Assembly: GCA_018399515.1 (NCBI GenBank)
Contig: JAGYOB010000092.1
Coordinates: 1-8,109 of the forward strand
Direction: 5' to 3'
DNA length: 8,109 nucleotides
From: Candidatus Nanopelagicales bacterium
Lineage (GTDB): Bacteria; Actinomycetota; Actinomycetes; S36-B12
The notes under the pieces were generated by a model. The model searched no databases and was not told the DNA's origin. It saw nothing but the letters and a program-made list of their open reading frames with translations. Numbering within the stretch: position 1 is the first letter of the stretch; each line of letters begins with the position of its first letter. Shown in pieces: positions 1-5,769 of this stretch. Both the position numbers and the translations under genes were made by a program.

Positions 1-2
1 CT

Positions 3-83
3 AGGGATCCTGGTGATAGATGTAAAGTTTGTGTACAAACTAATGATTCTAATGTTGATCCAGTAGGAGCTTGTTTAGGTAAA
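3..83 (+). CDS. nusA: Internal fragment of transcription factor NusA, probably from a different organism (chimeric contig end)
   Basis: Reading in frame from base 3 gives about 27 residues that include 'RDPGDRCKV' and 'TNDSNVDPVGACLG'. They match the start of the first KH domain of bacterial NusA, where the family has A-R-[DE]-P-G-x-R-x-K-[IV]-x-V followed by [VI]DPVGAC[VL]G. The two bases before base 3 (CT) fit a preceding alanine codon. NusA binds RNA polymerase and nascent RNA in pausing, termination and antitermination. No start or stop of the gene is present. Almost every codon ends in A or T (GGT, GAT, AGA, TGT, AAA, GTT, CAA, TTA), whereas all other genes here end mostly in G or C. After 'GACLGK' the NusA similarity stops: the next residues should be of the type [KR]-G-x-R but are S-P-V. 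The frame stays open by chance to a TGA at 153-155. NusA identity is fairly sure; a foreign origin is inferred from composition and the abrupt break. Confidence 0.8.
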
Positions 84-115
84 AGCCCTGTCGCGGTTGA
101 TGGCTCCAGGGCTTT
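82..115. repeat. 9-bp inverted repeat plus 11-bp direct repeat at the suspected junction
   Basis: AAAGCCCTG at 82-90 is the reverse complement of CAGGGCTTT at 107-115, with a 16-nt loop. In addition AGCCCTGTCGC occurs at 84-94 and again at 117-127. Read on the minus strand, the hairpin starts at the last base of the rpmJ stop codon and ends in TTTT, so it superficially resembles a Rho-independent terminator. However, the distal arm lies where the NusA-like sequence begins, and rpmJ is normally followed by rpsM without a terminator. I therefore read it as part of the join and not as a real terminator, with low certainty. Confidence 0.5.
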
Positions 116-228
116 CAGCCCTGTCGCTGCTTATGACGAACGTTGTCGCAAATGACCATGACACGGCCATGGCGACGAATCACCTTGCACTTGTCACAGA
201 TCTTCTTGACGCTGGGCTTGACCTTCAC
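115..228 (-). CDS. rpmJ: 50S ribosomal protein L36 (bL36)
   Basis: This 37-residue protein is the smallest large-subunit ribosomal protein; it binds 23S rRNA and zinc. The sequence is full length and begins MKVKPSVKKICDKC. The zinc ligands typical of the C+ form of L36 are visible as Cys11, Cys14, Cys27 and His32, and the C-terminus ends 'RHKQRQG' as in other high-GC Gram-positive bacteria. The start is a GTG at 228-226, chosen because AAGGAG at 242-237 lies 8 nt upstream and because it gives the family's usual N-terminus; an in-frame GTG at 237-235 overlaps that Shine-Dalgarno and is not usable. The gene lies 40 nt after infA. The usual next gene, rpsM, is missing because recognisable sequence of this organism ends just beyond the TGA stop. 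Confidence 0.97.
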   Translation of the reverse strand: MKVKPSVKKICDKCKVIRRHGRVMVICDNVRHKQRQG

Positions 229-236
229 CGGGGTCA

Positions 237-242
237 CTCCTT
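237..242 (-). promoter_or_regulatory. Shine-Dalgarno of rpmJ
   Basis: AAGGAG on the minus strand, 8 nt upstream of the rpmJ GTG start. It decides between this GTG and the in-frame GTG that overlaps the site. Confidence 0.8.
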
Positions 243-268
243 TTGCACAGACGGGCCGATACCACCGG

Positions 269-490
269 TCACTTGTACCGGTAGACGATGCGACCCCGAG
301 TGAGGTCATACGGTGAGAGCTCCACAACGACGCGATCATCGGGCAGAATCCGGATGTAGTGCATCCGCATCTTCCCACTGATGTGAGCCAGTACCTTGTG
401 GCCGTTGTCGAGTTCCACCCGAAACATTGCGTTGGGCAGGGACTCCACAATGGTGCCCTCGAGCTCGATGGCACCGTCTTTCTTGGCCAT
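269..490 (-). CDS. infA: Translation initiation factor IF-1
   Basis: IF-1 occupies the A site of the 30S subunit during initiation and works with IF-2 and IF-3. The 73-residue product is full length and a single S1-type OB fold: MAKKDGAIELEGTI, then 'VESLPNAMFRVELDNGH', 'VLAHISGKMRMHYIRI', 'DRVVVELSPYDLTRGRI' and a terminal 'YRYK'. The start is the ATG at 490-488, which gives the standard N-terminus; the frame extends 33 nt further upstream but those residues (MRATKDVTRQF) are not part of the family. The Shine-Dalgarno is poor: only AGGACG about 14 nt upstream and a GAGA nearer the start, in contrast to most genes here. It is preceded by a long non-coding interval with a possible promoter, so it may begin its own transcript with rpmJ. 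Confidence 0.97.
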   Translation of the reverse strand: MAKKDGAIELEGTIVESLPNAMFRVELDNGHKVLAHISGKMRMHYIRILPDDRVVVELSPYDLTRGRIVYRYK

Positions 491-530
491 AAACTGTCTC
501 GTCACGTCCTTCGTCGCTCGCACCGCACGC

Positions 531-547
531 TCGACTCGGCGAGTCGA
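531..547. repeat. Perfect 7-bp inverted repeat in the infA leader
   Basis: TCGACTC (531-537) and GAGTCGA (541-547) are perfect reverse complements with a 3-nt centre, about 40 nt upstream of the infA ATG. It could be an RNA hairpin in the leader or a dimeric protein-binding site. No T-tract follows on either strand, so it is not a terminator. Function unknown. Confidence 0.5.
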
Positions 548-644
548 ATACAGAACATGGCGTTGCGATTCGGCCCGGACTGCCTCCCCGCTCCCCGAGG
601 GCTACACCCGGGGACCGTGGGAACCGATCCCAGGCCAGCGCCCC

Positions 645-674
645 ACTCTAGGCCACCCCCACCCCTGCGGTCAC
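645..674 (-). promoter_or_regulatory. Possible sigma-A-type promoter for infA-rpmJ
   Basis: On the minus strand TAGAGT (650-645) fits the TANNNT form of an actinobacterial -10 box, and GTGACC (674-669) is a partial match to a -35 box, with an 18-nt spacer. Transcription would start near base 638 and leave a leader of about 150 nt before infA. The location, just after map, is where an internal promoter would be expected, but the -35 match is weak and similar matches arise by chance. Confidence 0.3.
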
Positions 675-712
675 ATCGGGTCCGGGGAATCCCCCGATCA
701 GACCCTCCCCTG

Positions 713-1498
713 TCAGGGCAGCCGGACGTCCTCGAGTGCGGTCAGCACCCAGGGACCCTCCTCGGTGATGGCGACGGTGTGCTCCCAGTGCGCTGCCCAC
801 GACCCGTCATCGGTCACCACCGTCCACTCATCGTCCAGCGTGCGCACGGTGGCAGCTCCCAGGGTCACCATCGGCTCCACGGCCAAAGCCATCCCCGCCA
901 CCAGCCGCGGGCCCCGTCCCGGACGCCCGTAGTTGGGCACGGGTGGTTCCATGTGCATCGACGAACCGATTCCATGCCCGACGTAGTCCTCGACGATGCC
1001 GTAGTCCCCCGCTGCCTCGACATGGCTTTGCACAGCGTGGCCGATATCGGACAGTCGACCACCCGGTCGCGCAGCAGCAAGTCCCGCCCACAGGGCTGTC
1101 TGCGTGACCTCGCTCAGCCTGCGGATCTCCGGCTGAACAGACCCGATCTCGACCGTGATCGCAGCATCCCCGTGCCATCCATCGACGATCGCTCCGCAAT
1201 CAACCGACAGCACGTCACCTTCTCGCAATTCTGTCGATCCGGGAATCCCGTGCACCACCTCGTGGTTGATCGATGTGCAGATGTGCGCAGGGAACCCGTG
1301 GTAGCCGAGAAACGACGGTTTCGCCCCTGCTTCGGCGATCGTCTCGGCGGCACACTCATCGAGCTGCGCCGTTGTGACACCCGGTGCCGCAGCCTGACTA
1401 ACTTCATGCAAAGCGCGAGCGACCACGAGACCGGCCATGCGCATCGCCTCGATCTCTCCCGAGGTTTTGATCTCGATGCGCTGGCGCGAGAAGAACAT
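713..1498 (-). CDS. map: Methionine aminopeptidase, type I
   Basis: This enzyme removes the initiator methionine from nascent proteins, cotranslationally in the cytoplasm. The 261-residue product is a complete type I pita-bread fold without an N-terminal zinc-finger extension. The five metal ligands can be placed by motif: Asp100 (SVDCG), Asp111 (HGDAA), His175 (VGHGIG), Glu208 (AVEPM) and Glu239 (WEHT); His83 in 'VVHGIPG' is the conserved substrate-side histidine. 'HICTSINHEVVHGIP' is characteristic of type I enzymes. The ATG at 1498-1496 gives the usual N-terminus (IEIKTSGEIEAMR); more upstream in-frame codons overlap adk and look non-native. It begins 13 nt after the adk stop with no clear Shine-Dalgarno, so its translation may depend partly on ribosomes finishing adk. 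A position between adk and infA is normal in actinobacteria. Confidence 0.95.
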   Translation of the reverse strand: MFFSRQRIEIKTSGEIEAMRMAGLVVARALHEVSQAAAPGVTTAQLDECAAETIAEAGAKPSFLGYHGFPAHICTSINHEVVHGIPGSTELREGDVLSVDCGAIVDGWHGDAAITVEIGSVQPEIRRLSEVTQTALWAGLAAARPGGRLSDIGHAVQSHVEAAGDYGIVEDYVGHGIGSSMHMEPPVPNYGRPGRGPRLVAGMALAVEPMVTLGAATVRTLDDEWTVVTDDGSWAAHWEHTVAITEEGPWVLTALEDVRLP

Positions 1499-1511
1499 CG
1501 ACAGCCTGGGC

Positions 1512-2075
1512 TCAGTCGGCCAGGGCCGACAGAATGCGCCGGGTGACCTCGGTGACCTCGCCCATGCCATCGACACGCACCAGCAGATCACGCCCTGCGT
1601 AGACGGCCGTCAACGGTGCGGTCTGCTCGGCGTAGACCTCGAGGCGTCGGCGAATCACATCGGCGGTGTCGTCAGCGCGACCTTGCTCCTGAGCCCGCTT
1701 GAGCAGTCGTTCGACGACCTCATCGGTATCGACGGTGAGTTCCACGACCCGATCGATGGACTGCGACGCCGCCGCCAGCATCATGTCGAGTTCATTGACC
1801 TGTTCCAGGGTGCGCGGATAGCCGTCCAGAAGAAACCCTGGATGGCAATCCGGTTGCGTAATGCGGTCACGCACCATGCCGTTCGTCACCGAGTCGGGCA
1901 CATATTCGCCAGCGTCCATGTATCGCTTGGCCTCCAGGCCCAGCGGGGTTCCTTCCCCGACATTGGCACGGAACAAGTCACCGGTCGATACGTGGGGGAC
2001 CCCAAGGGTGGTCGCAACCACCGTCGCCTGGGTTCCCTTGCCCGCACCCGGAGGACCCATGATGACCAGACGCAT
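1512..2075 (-). CDS. adk: Adenylate kinase, short form
   Basis: Catalyses ATP + AMP to 2 ADP in the cytoplasm. The 187-residue protein has the P-loop GPPGAGKGT (residues 7-15), the AMP-site motif 'STGDLFR' (30-36) and the family signature FLLDGYPR (81-88) with its Asp-Gly-Tyr-Pro-Arg core. The LID region is the short version: 'RADDTADVIRRRLEVY' follows directly after helix 'VVERLLKRAQEQG', with no four-cysteine zinc insertion, as usual for actinobacterial enzymes and unlike the roughly 215-residue forms of many Firmicutes and Proteobacteria. Its ATG overlaps the secY stop by one base (TAATG), and only a weak AAGGG lies about 11 nt upstream, so translation is probably coupled to secY. Confidence 0.97.
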   Translation of the reverse strand: MRLVIMGPPGAGKGTQATVVATTLGVPHVSTGDLFRANVGEGTPLGLEAKRYMDAGEYVPDSVTNGMVRDRITQPDCHPGFLLDGYPRTLEQVNELDMMLAAASQSIDRVVELTVDTDEVVERLLKRAQEQGRADDTADVIRRRLEVYAEQTAPLTAVYAGRDLLVRVDGMGEVTEVTRRILSALAD

Positions 2076-3373
2076 TACCGGAGGAACCCTTCGTAATTAC
2101 GCTGCTGCAACTGAGCATCGATCTGCTTGACCGTATCGAGGCCCACACCCACCATGATGAGCAGGCTGATCCCACCGAAGACGAACTGGTCGCCGATACC
2201 GATGAAGTTGAAGGCCAGCACCGGCATCACTGCGATCGCACCGAGATAGATCGAGCCGGGTGCGGTAAGTCGATCGAGCACGTACTTCAGATAGTCGGCG
2301 GTCGGCTTGCCCGCACGGATCCCGGGGATGAATCCGCCGTACTTCTTCATGTTGTCAGCGACATCGACAGGATTGAACGTGATCGAGACGTAGAAGTAGG
2401 TGAAGAACACCGTCATCAAGAAGAACGTGGCGAGATAGACGTTGGTATTACCCGTGGCGAAGTTTGTCGCAACCCACTGGGCCCAGTCAGCCTGGCTGCC
2501 GGTCAGCTGAACCACCAGGGTCGGGATGAACAGAATGGACGAGGCGAAGATCACTGGGATCACGCCGGCCATGTTCACCTTGAGGGGGATGTAGGTCGAT
2601 GTTCCGCCGTACATCCGACGGCCCACCATGCGCTTGGCGTACTGGACCGGAATGCGCCGCTGCCCTTGCTCCACGAACACCACGAGAGCCAGCACCACCA
2701 GGGCGACGGCCAAAGTGACGATGAAGATGAACGTCCCGCGGCTGCCGTAGACGCTGGCGAACTGAGCCGGGATCGTCGCGATGATCGAGGTGAAGATCAG
2801 CAGGGACATGCCATTGCCGACGCCACGCTCGGTGATCAACTCGCCCAGCCACATGATCACCGCGGTACCGGCGGTCATCACGATGACCATGACGAGGATC
2901 AAGAAGACGTTCTGGTTGGGGATCAACTGCTCGTTACAGCCGGTGAACAACTGCCCCGGGGTCCGAGCCAGCGACAGAATCGCTGTGGACTGCAAAATCG
3001 CCAGCCCGATGGTCAGGTAGCGGGTGTACTGGGTGATCTTGGCTTGACCGGTCTGGCCTTCCTTCTTCAACAGTTCCAGACGCGGGATCACCACCGTCAG
3101 CAGCTGAATGATGATGCTGGCCGTGATGTAGGGCATGATGCCCAGCGCGAAGACCGACAGCTGAAGCAGCGCACCACCACTGAACAGGTTGATGACCGCG
3201 TAGACGGAGTTGTCCTGCACCGTGTCGATGCAGCGCTGGATCGCTGAATAGTCCACACCAGGGGTCGGCACGAACGATCCGAGCCGGAAGATGGTGATCA
3301 TCCCCAGCACGAACAGCAGCTTCTTTCGCAGGTCCGGAGTCCGGAACGCTGCGATGAAAGCGCTCAGATGCAC
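2075..3373 (-). CDS. secY: Preprotein translocase subunit SecY
   Basis: SecY is the pore-forming subunit of the SecYEG channel in the cytoplasmic membrane. The 432-residue product shows the expected ten-helix pattern. Recognisable blocks are the N-terminal 'AFRTPDLRKK' before helix 1, the plug/helix-2 region beginning 'SGGALLQLSVFALG' (65-78), SecY signature 2 'ELITERGVGNGMSLLIF' (178-194), the cytoplasmic loop 'QYAKRMVGRRMYGG' that contacts ribosome or SecA (244-257), 'FNPVDVADNMKKYGGFIPG' (333-351) and the C-terminal tail 'RNYEGFLR'. Start: the GTG at 3373-3371 is preferred over GTGs at 3394 and 3391 because AGGAGG (3384-3379) stands 5 nt upstream of it. A gap of about 150 nt separates it from rplO; I see no convincing promoter or terminator there. 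It overlaps adk by one base. Confidence 0.97.
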   Translation of the reverse strand: MHLSAFIAAFRTPDLRKKLLFVLGMITIFRLGSFVPTPGVDYSAIQRCIDTVQDNSVYAVINLFSGGALLQLSVFALGIMPYITASIIIQLLTVVIPRLELLKKEGQTGQAKITQYTRYLTIGLAILQSTAILSLARTPGQLFTGCNEQLIPNQNVFLILVMVIVMTAGTAVIMWLGELITERGVGNGMSLLIFTSIIATIPAQFASVYGSRGTFIFIVTLAVALVVLALVVFVEQGQRRIPVQYAKRMVGRRMYGGTSTYIPLKVNMAGVIPVIFASSILFIPTLVVQLTGSQADWAQWVATNFATGNTNVYLATFFLMTVFFTYFYVSITFNPVDVADNMKKYGGFIPGIRAGKPTADYLKYVLDRLTAPGSIYLGAIAVMPVLAFNFIGIGDQFVFGGISLLIMVGVGLDTVKQIDAQLQQRNYEGFLR

Positions 3374-3378
3374 GCCTA

Positions 3379-3384
3379 CCTCCT
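3379..3384 (-). promoter_or_regulatory. Shine-Dalgarno of secY
   Basis: Consensus AGGAGG on the minus strand, 5 nt before the GTG at 3373. It fixes the secY start and excludes the two in-frame GTG codons farther upstream. It sits in a small self-complementary stretch (CTCC-A-GGAG) that might partly mask it. Confidence 0.8.
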
Positions 3385-3523
3385 GGAGCACCACCCCTCA
3401 CGGGGCGGCACTCGACCGTTATCGATGCCCGGCGTGTCGTGCAGGTGCCACGGACCGCTGAGCCGGGACGGACTCAAGGCAGCCTAACCTAGGTGCGCTA
3501 AGCCGAAGTCCGCCCCATAAGGA

Positions 3524-3964
3524 CTAGACCGTCTCGACGCTGCCACCAGCCGCGGTGATCTTGGCCCGAGCAGTATCGGAGCACGCCTGCACCGCGACCT
3601 GGATCGCCACGCCGATCTCGCCTTGACCGAGAACCTTCACCGGCTGCCCCTTGCGCACCGCACCCTTCTCGACGAGATCCATCACGCCGATCTCGCCTCC
3701 CTCAGGGAACAGCTTGGCCAAGGTGGCGACATTGACGACCTGGTAGGTGGTTTTGTTCGGGCTCGTGAAGCCCTTCAACTTGGGCAGGCGCATGTGCAGC
3801 GGCATCTGGCCACCCTCGAACCGGGCGGGAACCTGATAGCGCGCCTTGGTGCCCTTCGTGCCACGCCCCGAGGTCTTGCCCTTGCTCGCCTCACCACGGC
3901 CCTTACGGGTCTTAGGCGTGCGCGCGCCGGGAGCCGGGCGCAGATGATGAACCTTCAACGGCAT
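3524..3964 (-). CDS. rplO: 50S ribosomal protein L15 (uL15)
   Basis: Large-subunit assembly protein that binds 23S rRNA. The 146 residues are full length: a Gly/Lys/Arg-rich extended N-terminal tail 'KGRGEASKGKTSGRGTKGTK' (21-40) that threads into rRNA, then 'FEGGQMPLHMRLPKLKGF' (49-66) and a globular C-terminal domain with 'VKVLGQGEIGVAIQVAVQA'. The ATG at 3964-3962 gives the standard MPLKVHHLRP start; the open frame extends only six codons upstream. AGGAGG lies about 9 nt upstream, inside the end of rpmD, and only one base separates the rpmD stop from this ATG. It is the last ribosomal-protein gene before secY. Confidence 0.97.
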   Translation of the reverse strand: MPLKVHHLRPAPGARTPKTRKGRGEASKGKTSGRGTKGTKARYQVPARFEGGQMPLHMRLPKLKGFTSPNKTTYQVVNVATLAKLFPEGGEIGVMDLVEKGAVRKGQPVKVLGQGEIGVAIQVAVQACSDTARAKITAAGGSVETV

Positions 3965-3965
3965 G

Positions 3966-4151
3966 TCAGTCGACCTCCTCAACGGCCACGAGATGGGACA
4001 CCGTGTTGATCATTCCCCGGATCTCGGGGCGATCTTCTTTCACCACGGTGTCACCGATGCGCTTCAAACCCAGCGAGCGCAGTGTCTCGCGCTGGCTTTG
4101 CGTCCCACCGATGCGGGACTTCCGCTGGGTCACCTGCAACCGAACGCTCAT
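3966..4151 (-). CDS. rpmD: 50S ribosomal protein L30 (uL30)
   Basis: Small large-subunit protein of 61 residues, the usual length. It begins MSVRLQVTQRKSRIGGTQSQ and contains the L30 core 'TLRSLGLKRIGDTVVKED', with the conserved Leu-Gly-Leu-x-Arg turn and the C-terminal helix/strand 'IRGMINTVSHLVAVEEV'. The ATG overlaps the rpsE stop in ATGA (4151-4148), and GGAGG lies about 7 nt upstream within the end of rpsE. Both point to tight translational coupling. Confidence 0.96.
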   Translation of the reverse strand: MSVRLQVTQRKSRIGGTQSQRETLRSLGLKRIGDTVVKEDRPEIRGMINTVSHLVAVEEVD

Positions 4152-4765
4152 GATTCCCCTCCTGCCCGAGCCCGCAACAATGCTGCAGGGGCGACATCCT
4201 CCAGCGGCAGACCACGGCGAGCAGCGACCTGCTCGGGTCGCTCGAGACCCTTGAGCGCTGCCACCGTCGCGTGCACGATGTTGATGGCGTTATCCGAGCC
4301 CAAGGACTTGCTCAGCACGTCGTGAATTCCCGCACACTCCAACACGGCACGAACCGGCCCGCCGGCGATCACACCGGTACCCGGTGACGCCGGGCGCAAC
4401 ATGACAACGCCGGCAGCGTCTTCGCCAGTGATGGGATGAGGGATGGTCCCCTGGATGCGCGGCACCTTGAAGAAGTTCTTCTTGGCTTCCTCGACACCCT
4501 TCGCGATCGCGGCGGGCACCTCCTTGGCCTTCCCGTAGCCGACACCGACCTGTCCGTCGCCGTCACCGACGACCACCAGGGCAGTGAAGCTGAAACGGCG
4601 ACCGCCCTTGACAACCTTGGCGACTCGGTTGATCGTGACGACTCGTTCGAGGAATGCGCTCTTCTCCTCGCGCGGGCCCCGGTCACGGCGCTCGCGACGG
4701 TCGGATCCACCGGAACCGCCAGAGCCTCGACGCTGGGCGCCCTGCGTTGACTGACCTGCATTCAC
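4148..4765 (-). CDS. rpsE: 30S ribosomal protein S5 (uS5)
   Basis: Small-subunit protein at the mRNA entry/decoding region, important for accuracy. With the start used here it has 205 residues. A poorly conserved Gly/Arg-rich N-terminal tail (about 1-35, including 'QRRGSGGSGGSDRRERRDRG') is typical of actinobacteria. It is followed by the double-stranded-RNA-binding-like domain with 'INRVAKVVKGGRRFSFTALV' (45-64) and 'GDGDGQVGVGYGKAKEVPAA' (67-86), and the C-terminal domain ending 'AARRGLPLEDVAPAALLRAR'. The GTG at 4765-4763 is chosen because GGAGAGGTGGG (4784-4774) lies 8 nt upstream and because the family begins close to this point. A longer frame from a GTG at 4798 would add 11 residues that look non-native. 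The GTG overlaps the TGA of a 23-codon open frame in the preceding gap. Confidence 0.95.
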   Translation of the reverse strand: MNAGQSTQGAQRRGSGGSGGSDRRERRDRGPREEKSAFLERVVTINRVAKVVKGGRRFSFTALVVVGDGDGQVGVGYGKAKEVPAAIAKGVEEAKKNFFKVPRIQGTIPHPITGEDAAGVVMLRPASPGTGVIAGGPVRAVLECAGIHDVLSKSLGSDNAINIVHATVAALKGLERPEQVAARRGLPLEDVAPAALLRARAGGES

Positions 4766-4833
4766 TGTGCGGTCCCACCTCTCCGAGCCACTTTCCACGA
4801 CGTGGTGCTCGTGCCTGATGCGCGATCACTCAT
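4762..4833 (-). other. Possible 23-codon micro-ORF bridging rplR and rpsE
   Basis: An ATG one base after the rplR stop (TGACATG) opens a 23-residue frame (MSDRASGTSTTSWK...) that ends in a TGA overlapping the rpsE start as GTGA. GGAG lies 7 nt upstream of this ATG, inside the end of rplR, so it could be translated. The peptide resembles nothing I recognise, and codon use is neutral. It may simply be a chance frame, or a means of carrying ribosomes across the 69-nt gap. Confidence 0.25.
4774..4784 (-). promoter_or_regulatory. Shine-Dalgarno of rpsE
   Basis: Purine-rich GGAGAGGTGGG on the minus strand, ending 8 nt before the GTG at 4765. It supports that start over the upstream in-frame GTG at 4798, which has no comparable site in front of it. 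Confidence 0.65.
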
Positions 4834-4834
4834 G

Positions 4835-5218
4835 TCAGAACTCCAGTCCACCCTCACGAGCGCCGTCTGCAACAGCAGCGACGCGGCCGTGATAGGTGTT
4901 GCCGCCGCGATCGAACACGACGGTGTCGACGCCAGCAGCCTTGGCTCGTTCGGCGACCAGCTGGCCGACCTTACGAGACCGAGCGGTCTTGTCCGCCGAC
5001 ATGCCGCGCACATCGCCTTCCATCGAAGACGCCGACGCAAGGGTGCGGCCGGACGTATCGTCGATCACCTGCGCCACCATGTGACGCGCGGATCGTGTGA
5101 CGGCCAAGCGCGGCCGGACAGCAGTTCCGGACACCTTCTTGCGCACGCGCAGGTGGCGTCGGGCCCGAGCGGTCGTCCGGGGATTGCCCGATCCGATCTT
5201 GGGTGCGAACGCGGTCAT
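4835..5218 (-). CDS. rplR: 50S ribosomal protein L18 (uL18)
   Basis: L18 binds 5S rRNA and anchors it, with L5, in the central protuberance. The 127-residue product has a basic N-terminal tail ('RTTARARRHLRVRKKVSG', 14-31), the core 'RPRLAVTRSARHMVAQVIDD' (36-54) and the highly conserved C-terminus 'FDRGGNTYHGRVAAVADGAR' (102-121) ending in GGLEF. The ATG at 5218-5216 shares its A with the rplF stop (TGATG). A GTG immediately before it (5221-5219) would add one residue; the ATG is more likely. There is no strong Shine-Dalgarno, so expression probably relies on coupling to rplF. Confidence 0.96.
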   Translation of the reverse strand: MTAFAPKIGSGNPRTTARARRHLRVRKKVSGTAVRPRLAVTRSARHMVAQVIDDTSGRTLASASSMEGDVRGMSADKTARSRKVGQLVAERAKAAGVDTVVFDRGGNTYHGRVAAVADGAREGGLEF

Positions 5219-5757
5219 CACTTACCCGCCTTTCCGGCCTTGCGGCGAATCGCTTCACCTTCGTACCGCACGCCCTTGCCCTTGTACGGATCGAGCTTGC
5301 GGATCTTGCGGATCTTCGCGGCGACCTCGCCTACGGCCTGCTTGTCGATCCCGGTCACCTTGAACTTCGTCGGAGACTCGACGGTGAAGCTGATGCCTTC
5401 CGGAGCCTTGACCAGCACAGGGTGGCTGTAACCGAGGGCGAATTCCAAGTCAGTGCCTTTGGCTGCGACGCGATAACCGGTGCCCACGATCTCCATCGCC
5501 TTCTCGTAGCCCTGACTCACTCCGATGACCATGTTGGCGATCAGAGTGCGGGTCAGTCCGTGCAGCGCACGCGATTCACGCTCGTCATCGGGTCGACTGA
5601 CCACGATGGAGCCGTCATCCTCGCGAGCCACCGTGATGGGAGCCGGGATCGCGTGACTCAAACTTCCCTTGGCCCCCTTGACAGTGACCTCGGAGCCGTC
5701 AATGGTCAGTTCGACACCCGATGGAATGATGATCGGAAGTCGTCCAATACGTGACAT
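5218..5757 (-). CDS. rplF: 50S ribosomal protein L6 (uL6)
   Basis: Large-subunit protein near the factor-binding site and sarcin-ricin loop. The 179 residues form two homologous domains: MSRIGRLPIIIPSGV with 'VTVKGAKGSL' (24-33) in the first, and 'VGTGYRVAAKGTDLEFALGY' (91-110) in the second. The L6 signature 'PYKGKGVRY' (157-165) and the basic tail 'IRRKAGKAGK' close the protein. The ATG at 5757 has a strong GGGAGG sequence in the 12-nt gap after rpsH. The stop overlaps the rplR start by one base. Confidence 0.97.
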   Translation of the reverse strand: MSRIGRLPIIIPSGVELTIDGSEVTVKGAKGSLSHAIPAPITVAREDDGSIVVSRPDDERESRALHGLTRTLIANMVIGVSQGYEKAMEIVGTGYRVAAKGTDLEFALGYSHPVLVKAPEGISFTVESPTKFKVTGIDKQAVGEVAAKIRKIRKLDPYKGKGVRYEGEAIRRKAGKAGK

Positions 5758-5769
5758 GGCGATCCTCCC

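Larger units (their letters stand above)
491..712 (-). other. map-infA intergenic leader
   Basis: This 222-nt interval is the longest gap in the window and holds no convincing gene. On the minus strand it contains a possible promoter (645-674), runs of G around 655-665 and 683-710, and a perfect 7-bp inverted repeat (531-547). It could carry the 5' untranslated region of an infA-rpmJ transcript. A short GC hairpin at 683-696 (CGGGG/CCCCG) follows map but has no T-tract. Confidence 0.5.

Noticed and set aside
683..696. CGGGG/CCCCG hairpin after map as a terminator
   Set aside because: 5-bp stem with no following T-run on the transcript strand; too weak to call.
359..1546. 395-codon open frame on the plus strand opposite infA and map
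   Set aside because: It is antisense to two clear conserved genes, its product is rich in Arg, His and Pro with no recognisable domain, and long antisense frames are common in GC-rich DNA.
2666..3247. 193-codon plus-strand frame opposite secY
   Set aside because: The product is a low-complexity Asp/His/Gln/Arg-rich string mirroring SecY membrane codons; secY is unmistakable on the other strand.
3394..3405. CCCC-TCAC-GGGG hairpin upstream of secY as a terminator or riboswitch
   Set aside because: The stem is only 4 bp with no T-tract and no surrounding conserved structure.
3374..3523. Promoter for secY in the rplO-secY gap
   Set aside because: TAGGTT and GATAAC stretches could serve as -10 boxes but no acceptable -35 box lies at the right distance; left uncalled.
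4798..4835. rpsE starting at the GTG at 4798
   Set aside because: It would add residues VESGSERWDRT that do not resemble S5 N-termini, and the purine-rich Shine-Dalgarno would then be inside the gene, correctly spaced for the GTG at 4765.
5203..5754. 183-codon plus-strand frame opposite rplF
   Set aside because: It covers almost exactly the antisense of rplF and matches no known family.
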